Assembly (NCBI GenBank): GCA_964512305.1
Contig: CAZEIW010000081.1
Location: 1-5,169, forward strand
From: CAZEIW01 sp964512305
GTDB taxonomy: Bacteria; Pseudomonadota; Gammaproteobacteria; Burkholderiales; Burkholderiaceae_F
Length of the DNA: 5,169 bases
Direction of reading: 5' to 3'
Each line of letters begins with the position of its first letter. Within the stretch, counting starts at the first letter, position 1. This document shows, piece by piece, positions 1 to 5,169 of the stretch. The notes below the pieces were generated by a model. The model was not told the origin of the DNA. It ran no database searches and saw nothing but the letters and a program-made list of their open reading frames with translations. The position numbers and the translations under genes are program-made.

Positions 1-294
1 CGCGAAGTCGAAACGCAGAATCAGGCGCGCTCGTTCTTTGCCGCGCCGGCCGCCGAACGCCTTCACCAGGCCGAGCCCGGGCGCTTCGAATACGCCGTCG
101 GCGGCGAGCGAATCGTCTACGCCAGCGGACTGCCGATGGACCGCCGGAACTCGGTCGTCAGCCTGCAGCTGCTGCTCGGCGCACCTTCGGCGCGCAACCG
201 CTCGGGCATCATGCTCGAGGGCTTCCAGGTCACCGACACCGCGCCGCCGGGCGCCCACGCGGACGCGACCGCGCCGTCGCGCGCAGCGCCGTGA
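1..294 (+). CDS. traE: TraE-like conjugative pilus assembly protein, 3' end (partial)
   Basis: The window opens inside a gene; 97 codons are visible before a TGA at 292-294, read in the frame starting at base 1. The visible part corresponds to the periplasmic C-terminal domain of F-type TraE. A segment with SFF is followed by alternating short strands around FEYAVGGERIVYASGL, then a strand-rich stretch (VVSLQLLLG) and a final LEGFQVTD. This is the pattern in which TraE proteins make their last strands and end with a GF/NF-x-E/V-T-D-like sequence. A polar Ala/Pro-rich tail of about 20 residues follows. TraE proteins are anchored in the inner membrane by an N-terminal helix (outside this window) and are needed for pilus assembly. 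The identification rests on weak sequence similarity plus position immediately before traK, as in F (traL-traE-traK-traB). Family membership is likely but the protein is divergent. Confidence 0.78.
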   Translation, partial: REVETQNQARSFFAAPAAERLHQAEPGRFEYAVGGERIVYASGLPMDRRNSVVSLQLLLGAPSARNRSGIMLEGFQVTDTAPPGAHADATAPSRAAP

Positions 295-1034
295 AGCCGT
301 CGCAGCCGAAGCCGCGCGCGCGAATGACGCGGCAGGTTCGCCTCTTGCCGCTCCTGATGGCTGCCGCTGTGGCTGCCACTGCGCTCGCGGCCCGCTCGGA
401 CGCCGCCGAGGTCTGGGACGGCTCGAACTACCTGCGCGTGCCGGTCCGGTTCGGCTCGGATACGCGTCTCGTGATGCCCGAGCCGTTCGACGACGCCTGG
501 GAGCGCGACACCGAGGTCGCCTGCACGCTGCTCGACGCGCACACGCTGATCATCCGCCCGCGCACGGCTTCGATCGAGCAGCGGCTCACGCTGCGCGGGC
601 GCCAGAGCGGCACCCTTTACCTCGCCCGGGTCAGCAGCGCCTTGCGCTACGCGCCGGTGGTCATGGTGCGCAACGCCGCGCTGCTGCGCGACGAGGCGGC
701 GAAGTCCGGCACCGCGCCGACCGTCGTCGGGCTGCTGAAGGCGATGATGCAGGGCGTGGTACCGCCCGGCTTCCAGATCGAGCGCACGCGGCGCGTCCTG
801 CTCGACGAGCCGCCCTACCGGATCATCGCGCAGCAGGTCTGGCGCTCCGGCCGCCAGACGGGCGTGCTCGCCGAGCTCACCTCGACCGTGCCGCAGCGGA
901 CCGTCGCTTTGGTGCCGGCCAACATCCGCATCAGGATCCCGGAGTTGGGCACGCTGCGCGCGATGGCCGCCGACCGGTTCGAGCTCGACGCCGGCCAGCC
1001 CTCGACGCCGGTGTACCTCGTCTATGGCCATTGA
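291..1034 (+). CDS. traK: TraK, VirB9/secretin-like type IV secretion outer-membrane core protein
   Basis: Encodes 247 residues from a GTG at 291, close to the size of F TraK (about 242). A basic N-terminus (KPRARMTRQVR) and a hydrophobic stretch at about 18-34 form a Sec signal peptide, with likely cleavage after Ala39 (DAA|E). The mature N-terminal domain carries TRLVMPEPFDDAW at about 58-70, matching the family's T-x-(I/L)-x-(F/M)-PE signature. The C-terminal half ends with a strand-rich segment (L-x-AGQPSTPVYLVYG) typical of TraK. TraK is periplasmic and joins TraB and TraV in the outer-membrane core complex that the pilus passes through. There is one cysteine, Cys78. The start is uncertain. 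GTG 291 overlaps the traE stop as GTGA and has no clear ribosome site. ATG 324 (residue 12) also leaves a complete signal peptide. The gene overlaps traB by 11 bases. Confidence 0.88.
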   Translation: MKPSQPKPRARMTRQVRLLPLLMAAAVAATALAARSDAAEVWDGSNYLRVPVRFGSDTRLVMPEPFDDAWERDTEVACTLLDAHTLIIRPRTASIEQRLTLRGRQSGTLYLARVSSALRYAPVVMVRNAALLRDEAAKSGTAPTVVGLLKAMMQGVVPPGFQIERTRRVLLDEPPYRIIAQQVWRSGRQTGVLAELTSTVPQRTVALVPANIRIRIPELGTLRAMAADRFELDAGQPSTPVYLVYGH

Positions 1035-2250
1035 CGCGATCCCGCTCGACGGGGCGGACGAGGCCCCGCGCGGCCGGCGGACCATCCTGATCGGTGCCGC
1101 CGCCGGGCTGGGGCTGCTGGCACTGGCGGCGATCGCCGGCTCCGGCACGCCCGCCGCGGCTCCCGCGGACGCTCCCGCGGACGTCCCTGCTGCCGCCGAA
1201 GCGCCGGCCGCGGCCTTCGGCACCGCGACGCCGACAGAGAAGTTCGTGCAGAGCTTTCAGCAGCAGGTGACGCAGCAGCTGCAATCGGCGTTGAGCCAGG
1301 CCGGCCAGGAGCAGGACGCCCGCCTGCACCGCTTCGAACTGGAGCAGCAGCAGCGCGCGCGCGAACAGAACGAGGCGCTGCAGCGCGCGCTCGATGCGGC
1401 CGTCACCTCGCGTGCGCCTGCCGCGCAGGACGCCGACCCGCCCCGCGTCAACGTGCGCCACGCGCGCGAGTCGGAGCCCTCTGCGGCGGGTGTTGCCGCG
1501 CTGGCGGACCTGGCACCCGAAGCCGCGCCGCCGCCACCGGCCGAAAGCTATCCCCGCGAAGCCGCGGTCCCGCCCGAGCGCAACGGCCGGACGCGGCCCC
1601 GTCCCGGTGACGCCAACGTCGCGCCGCACGGGTTCATCGAAGGCCGGCTGCTCAACGGCGTCGTGGCAGTGGTCGGCGGCCCGGACCGCGAAAGCGTGGT
1701 CGCGCTGAGCGGGCGCTATCAGTCCGCCAACGGATTCGTCAGCGATCTCGACGGCTGCTTCGCTCTGGTTCAAGGCCGGCCGGAGCTCGCGGCGGGCCGC
1801 ATCGACTTCAAGCTCAGCCGGCTCACCTGCAATTTCCCCGACGGCGCCTCGCGCACCTGGGATACCGCCGGTTGGGTGGTCGACGCCGACGGGATCCGCG
1901 GCGTGCGGGCCACGATCGTCCAGAGCGCGGACCGCAAGGCCGCCGTTGCGGCGGCCGGCGGCGCGCTGGCCGGCGTCGGACAGCACCTGAGCCAGCAGCA
2001 GTACCAGGTGCGGGCTGGCCCGACCGTCTCGTCGTCGTCGTTCGTCGGCAGCCCAGGCGCAGACGCCGCCGGCGGCGCCGCGGCCGGCGCCGCCAACGCG
2101 CTCGGCCAGTCGATCGCCGACTACTACAACCTGTACGCCCCGTCGCTCCAGGTCGGCGGCGGAACCCAAGTCACGGTCGTTCTTGCCAACGAGCTGAAGC
2201 TTCCCGCCAGCGGCCGGGAAGCGTCGCAAACGCGCGCGGCGGTACCATGA
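1024..2250 (+). CDS. traB: TraB, VirB10-like envelope-spanning type IV secretion protein
   Basis: Encodes 408 residues. Visible in order: a short cytoplasmic tail with basic residues (RGRR, 16-19), one membrane helix at about 20-39, an Ala/Pro linker (41-66), a Gln/Glu-rich predicted coiled coil (about 71-127), a second Pro/Ala-rich linker (about 128-200), and a C-terminal VirB10-type barrel domain from about 203 (GFIEGRLLNGV). That domain has cysteines at 245 (DGCF) and 269 (LTC), spaced as in the F TraB family. It is followed by an Ala/Gly-rich stretch (about 340-362) and the closing motif YAPSLQVGGGTQVTVVL (371-387). TraB anchors in the inner membrane and reaches the outer-membrane TraV/TraK complex, linking energy use to channel function. 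It is shorter than F TraB (about 475), mainly in linkers. The start ATG 1024 lies inside traK and has only a weak upstream GGTG, suggesting translational coupling. The stop overlaps traV as ATGA. Confidence 0.92.
   Translation: MAIDAIPLDGADEAPRGRRTILIGAAAGLGLLALAAIAGSGTPAAAPADAPADVPAAAEAPAAAFGTATPTEKFVQSFQQQVTQQLQSALSQAGQEQDARLHRFELEQQQRAREQNEALQRALDAAVTSRAPAAQDADPPRVNVRHARESEPSAAGVAALADLAPEAAPPPPAESYPREAAVPPERNGRTRPRPGDANVAPHGFIEGRLLNGVVAVVGGPDRESVVALSGRYQSANGFVSDLDGCFALVQGRPELAAGRIDFKLSRLTCNFPDGASRTWDTAGWVVDADGIRGVRATIVQSADRKAAVAAAGGALAGVGQHLSQQQYQVRAGPTVSSSSFVGSPGADAAGGAAAGAANALGQSIADYYNLYAPSLQVGGGTQVTVVLANELKLPASGREASQTRAAVP
1159..1182 (+). repeat. 12-bp perfect tandem duplication in the traB linker
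   Basis: The 12-mer GCTCCCGCGGAC occurs twice back to back (1159-1170 and 1171-1182) and encodes Ala-Pro-Ala-Asp twice just after the TraB membrane helix. It sits in frame within an Ala/Pro-rich flexible linker, so gain or loss of a copy would only change linker length. Probably replication slippage in low-complexity DNA. Confidence 0.85.
2071..2094. repeat. Perfect 10-bp inverted repeat (hairpin) inside traB
   Basis: GGCGGCGCCG (2071-2080) and its exact reverse complement CGGCGCCGCC (2085-2094) flank a 4-base loop, CGGC. All pairs are G:C, so the stem would be very stable in RNA. It lies in the Ala/Gly-rich stretch of TraB, has no T-run after it, and translation continues through it, so I do not call it a terminator. 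It may simply reflect GC-rich alanine and glycine codons. Confidence 0.8.
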
Positions 2251-2672
2251 AGCGAGCGCGCGCGACCGCACGCGTGCTCGCCGCCGGTGGCTTCGCGGCG
2301 CTGCTGGCAGGCGGCTGCGCCGTCCCGGCGACCGAGGTCCAGGTGCCAACGCACTCCATGCGCGAGGCGCTCGAACTGTCGCGCGGCACGCGTGCCCCGC
2401 TGGCGCGGACCGATGCATGGCACGGGCCGCGCCTGTTGCCGCTGCCGGTGCCCCCCGGCGCCCCGCAACCGCTGCTCGCCGCGCCCGACATCCGGATGGC
2501 GTACCTGTACGAGTGGGTCGACGCCGAGGGCAACCGCCATTTCGGTAACTGGGTCGCCATCCCGCTCACCGGGTTCGACTGGGTGATGAGCGACGGCTCG
2601 AGCAGCGCGCTCGACGCCGCACGCGGAAACGCCGCCGGCATGGTCGCCGCACCCGCGTTGGAGGCACGTTGA
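2247..2672 (+). CDS. traV: TraV, VirB7-like outer-membrane lipoprotein of the conjugation core complex
   Basis: Encodes 141 residues from ATG 2247, which overlaps the traB stop in an ATGA. A basic start (KRARATAR) and a hydrophobic stretch run into a lipobox-like LLAGGC, making Cys24 the predicted lipidated residue after signal peptidase II cleavage. Next comes SMREAL (37-42), matching the SM-x-x-(A/V) element of the TraV family, then a Pro-rich segment. A conserved-looking block follows at 82-112 (IRMAYLYEWVDAEGN...WVAIPLTGFDW), which resembles the family's 'R-x-W-x-x-P-W-x-D-x-x-G-x-x...W' pattern. TraV inserts in the outer membrane and recruits TraK and TraB. Oddities: it is shorter than F TraV (about 171), the lipobox has Ala at -3, and Cys24 is the only cysteine, whereas typical TraV proteins carry further cysteines before the SM element. 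Context between traB and traC strongly supports the call. Confidence 0.87.
   Translation: MKRARATARVLAAGGFAALLAGGCAVPATEVQVPTHSMREALELSRGTRAPLARTDAWHGPRLLPLPVPPGAPQPLLAAPDIRMAYLYEWVDAEGNRHFGNWVAIPLTGFDWVMSDGSSSALDAARGNAAGMVAAPALEAR
2660..2664 (+). promoter_or_regulatory. Strong ribosome binding site for traC
   Basis: GGAGG lies 7 bases upstream of ATG 2672, inside the last codons of traV. It is the only near-consensus Shine-Dalgarno sequence at any gene junction here. It fixes the traC start and suggests traC can be initiated independently of traV translation. Confidence 0.82.
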
Positions 2673-5169
2673 TGTCCGCACAGACGGGCCGCGAAACGTC
2701 CGACGGTAGGCGCCGTGCCGACACCGGGGGCGCCACGCGTTCGCTAGCGTCGCTGCTGCCCTACCTGACCTGCGGCGAATTCCGCGGTTTCGGCCCGCTG
2801 CACCTGCTCGCCGACGACACGCTCGGTTTCGCGCTCGAGTTCCGGCTGCCGACGGTGGACACGGCGGTCGACGGCGAGGAAGCGATCGCGCGCGCGGTCA
2901 TGTCCCTGCTGCACGCGGTGCCGCCGGGCGCGCAGTGGCAGTGGTTCGTGCTGGCGCGCGCCGACGTCGAGGCGGGTCTCGCGCGCTACCTGACACAGGC
3001 CGGGCTCGACCCGATCGGCCGGCTGTTCGCCGCCGAGATGGCGCGCCGCTGGCGCGACGCGCAGCACGACGGCTTCTTTCCGGACCACCCCGAGCACAAT
3101 TTCTTTCCGCGCTCGCAGCGAATCGCCATCGCGCTGAAATCGGCGCCCATCGGCTTCGGCCGCCCGGACTGGGCGGCGCTGCTGGGCGCCTCGGGTGCGC
3201 GCTCTGCGGCGCGCGACGATGCGGCGCGCTTCGCCGCCGGCGCGCGCGATTTCCTCTCCGCGGTCCGCGCGCAGGGCTTCGAGCCGGCGGCCATCGACGC
3301 CGACGGCCTCGCCAACTGGGTCGCCGACATGCTCTTCCCCTACCGCCGCTTCGACCGGCCGCCGGTGTCCACGGGCGGCCAGAGCGTGCGCGAGGCGCTG
3401 AGCGCGCTCGGACGCATCGAACCGCTCGAGGCGCGCGGTTTCCGCACCCTGGCGGCGCGCCGCGAAGCGCACCACCGGGTCGTCTCGATGCTGTGGCAGC
3501 CGCGCGCGGTCCGGGCCGGCATGCTGAACGGGCTGCTGACGCTGCGGCCCTGGCTGAGCATCTCGCTCACCGGCGCCGCGCTGCCGCCGGCGGCATCGAT
3601 GCTGCAGATGAAGGCGGCGGCGCTGCTCAACGCGCGCTCGACGCATCGCTTCAACGAGACCGAGGCGGCCGCGCGCGCCGACGCGATCCAGGACGTCGAA
3701 CAGCGTCTGTTCGCCGACGGCGAGCGGCTGTTCGAAGGCCGGCTGCAGGTGCACGTGATCGAAAGCGGCGCCGCGCAGGCCGAAGAGGCGGCGCTCGAGG
3801 TCTGCAAGTTCCTCGAGGGCTTCGATATCGAGGCGGCGGTCGAGGACGAGATCGGCGCGACGCTGCTGCTGCGCGGGTGCCTGCCGTTCGCGGTCTACCC
3901 CGAGACCGAGCGCAAGCTGCGGCGCCGGCGGCGCTTCCTGTCGCGCGATTTCGCCGACCTGCATCCCGCCGGCGGCTGCTGGACGGGGATCGAGCCGTCG
4001 CCGGAGACGGCGCTCCTCGACCCGCGCGCGCCGGTCGTGATGTACAGCAATCCGCTCGGCGAGCCGCTGTTCGTCGACCCCAGCAAGGCGGAGAAGAACC
4101 CGCACGCGCTGGTGATCGGCCAGTCCGGGTCCGGCAAGAGCTTCTTCGTCCACGACTACCTGTTGCACCTGTGGCGCCTGCCCGACGTCCGGCTGTATCT
4201 GATCTCGATCAAGGCCGACTACCGCAAGCTCGCGCTGCTGCTGGGGCGCTACGTCGAGCTGACCCTCGACAGCGACGTGTCGCTCAATCCGTTCGGCGGG
4301 GCGCCAACGCTCGAGAACCAGGCGCGCTGGTTCGCGGCGCTTGCGCTGATGATCACCGAGGGGCGCCCCGAGCGCCGGCTCGCCCGCGAGGACGAAATCG
4401 CGCTGCAGCGCGCCCCGATGGCCGCGGCGCAGCGCAACTGGGACGCCGACCGCGGCACACCGATCCGCGAGACCGTGCTGGAAGACGTTTGCGTCGAGCT
4501 GGAGCGCAGCGCCGGCGCGCACGGGCGCCAGCTCGCCTTTCAGCTGATGCCGTACCGCAAGGGCCCCTACAGGCGCCTGTTCAATGCGCCGCGCGGCCTG
4601 ACCGCGGCCGACCGGTTCGTGTTCTTCAACCTCGGCGGCATCCTGCGCCAGCCGTGCTCGCCGGTGGTGTCGTTCTGCGTCTTCAACCTGGTCGACGAGG
4701 TGATGGCCGATGCGCGGCTGCGCGCGGTGCCCAAGGGGCTGGTCGCCGACGAGGTATGGGCGCTGGTGCGCGACCCCTTCGCGGCCGCGATCCTCGAGCG
4801 CTCGCTGAAGGCCTATCGCAGCCTCGGCGCGTTCGCACTGCCCATCGTGCAGGACCCGCAAGACCTGGACACGCCGAGCGGGCGCGTGATGCTGGTCAAC
4901 ACGGCAACCAAGGTCGTGCTGCCGCTGGACCGCAGCGGCCACGACGACCTGCAGCGCTACGTCCGCCTGAACGAGCGCGAGCTGGAGATCGTGCGCAATC
5001 TGCGCCTCGTCAAGCGCCGCTACAGCGAATTCTTCGTTTCGATCGAAGGCTTCAGGTCGGCCAAGGGCCTGCTGGTGCCCGACCCGCTGCGCTACGCCGT
5101 CTCGACCACCGATCCGGCCGACGAGGAGCTGCTGGACCGCTACTACCGCGAAAGCGGCGACATGCTGGC
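2672..5169 (+). CDS. traC: TraC, VirB4-like conjugative transfer ATPase (3' end cut by window)
   Basis: The frame is open from ATG 2672 to the window edge, giving 832 complete codons. F TraC has about 875 residues, so only a short C-terminus is missing. After a polar, basic leader (1-24), the VirB4-type N-terminal domain begins near SLLPYL (27-32). A five-Arg run is at 417-421 and HPAGGCW at 431-437. The ATPase domain follows: Walker A GQSGSGKS (483-490, Lys489), LNPFGG (538-543), GPYRRLFN (631-638), Walker B GLVADE (689-694, Asp693/Glu694) followed by VWALV, and the downstream glutamine motif VQDPQD (726-731). No membrane segment is evident, which fits a peripheral cytoplasmic protein at the inner membrane that uses ATP to drive pilin handling and pilus assembly. 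The stop of traV and this ATG share one base (TGATG). The visible end (STTDPADEELLDRYY) matches the usual TraC tail. Confidence 0.93.
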   Translation, partial: MSAQTGRETSDGRRRADTGGATRSLASLLPYLTCGEFRGFGPLHLLADDTLGFALEFRLPTVDTAVDGEEAIARAVMSLLHAVPPGAQWQWFVLARADVEAGLARYLTQAGLDPIGRLFAAEMARRWRDAQHDGFFPDHPEHNFFPRSQRIAIALKSAPIGFGRPDWAALLGASGARSAARDDAARFAAGARDFLSAVRAQGFEPAAIDADGLANWVADMLFPYRRFDRPPVSTGGQSVREALSALGRIEPLEARGFRTLAARREAHHRVVSMLWQPRAVRAGMLNGLLTLRPWLSISLTGAALPPAASMLQMKAAALLNARSTHRFNETEAAARADAIQDVEQRLFADGERLFEGRLQVHVIESGAAQAEEAALEVCKFLEGFDIEAAVEDEIGATLLLRGCLPFAVYPETERKLRRRRRFLSRDFADLHPAGGCWTGIEPSPETALLDPRAPVVMYSNPLGEPLFVDPSKAEKNPHALVIGQSGSGKSFFVHDYLLHLWRLPDVRLYLISIKADYRKLALLLGRYVELTLDSDVSLNPFGGAPTLENQARWFAALALMITEGRPERRLAREDEIALQRAPMAAAQRNWDADRGTPIRETVLEDVCVELERSAGAHGRQLAFQLMPYRKGPYRRLFNAPRGLTAADRFVFFNLGGILRQPCSPVVSFCVFNLVDEVMADARLRAVPKGLVADEVWALVRDPFAAAILERSLKAYRSLGAFALPIVQDPQDLDTPSGRVMLVNTATKVVLPLDRSGHDDLQRYVRLNERELEIVRNLRLVKRRYSEFFVSIEGFRSAKGLLVPDPLRYAVSTTDPADEELLDRYYRESGDML

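Noticed and set aside
38..1090. A 350-residue + strand open frame overlapping traE and traK
   Set aside because: Arg/Ala/Pro-rich composition typical of an out-of-frame reading. The competing frames have a signal peptide and TraE/TraK patterns.
117..1223. A 368-residue - strand open frame
   Set aside because: Antisense to traE, traK and the start of traB; composition is Ala/Arg/Gly-rich with no domain signal.
2071..2094. Intrinsic terminator at the traB hairpin
   Set aside because: No T-run follows and the hairpin is inside a coding region whose downstream genes belong to the same operon.
1872..2246. An upstream extension of the traV frame into traB
   Set aside because: The added part is a run of Arg/Gly/Pro. 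The real start is ATG 2247, immediately followed by a lipoprotein signal peptide and overlapping the traB stop.
931..2418. A 495-residue open frame on the - strand opposite traB and traV
   Set aside because: Low-complexity Arg/Ala/Gly composition, no motifs, and antisense to genes with clear family features.
2744..4942. A 732-residue open frame on the - strand opposite traC
   Set aside because: Its product is Arg/Ala/Gln/His-rich with no recognisable domain, and it lies fully antisense to a clear VirB4-type ATPase. Long antisense frames are expected where GC-rich third positions remove stop codons.
1..5169. CRISPR arrays, tRNA/rRNA genes, insertion sequences, an origin of transfer, or cargo/defence genes
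   Set aside because: No spaced direct repeats, cloverleaf-like segments, transposase motifs or AT-rich intergenic stretches were seen. Coding by the five tra genes is continuous.

Overview
This is a very GC-rich window (roughly 70% G+C by eye) that is coding on the + strand from the first base to the last. It holds five consecutive genes of an F-type (MPF_F) conjugative type IV secretion system, in the order traE (3' end) - traK - traB - traV - traC (the last few codons are missing). GC level, codon use and gene content suggest a plasmid or integrative conjugative element of a high-GC proteobacterium, most plausibly beta- or gammaproteobacterial. Host and replicon type cannot be decided from this stretch.

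Layout: 1-294 is the C-terminal part of a TraE-like (VirB5/VirB8-position) pilus assembly protein. 291-1034 is TraK, the VirB9-like periplasmic/outer-membrane core component with a signal peptide. 1024-2250 is TraB, the VirB10-like protein that spans from the inner membrane to the outer-membrane core. 2247-2672 is TraV, the VirB7-like lipoprotein. 2672 to the end is TraC, the VirB4-like ATPase of pilus assembly, with Walker A, Walker B and other family motifs visible. Every junction is an overlap of 1 to 11 bases, so the block reads as one translationally coupled operon with no room for internal promoters or terminators. Only traC has a textbook Shine-Dalgarno sequence.

Working together: TraV, TraK and TraB build the outer-membrane core complex. 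TraE sits at the inner membrane and TraC powers pilin handling and pilus extension. The order matches F, but the genes F carries between traB and traC (traP, trbD, trbG, traR) are absent, and so is the dsbC seen near this position in some related elements. The main sequence oddity is a short TraV whose only cysteine is the lipidated one. I found no RNA genes, CRISPR, insertion sequences, cargo genes or evidence of a new system; this is a compact, somewhat divergent version of a known machine.
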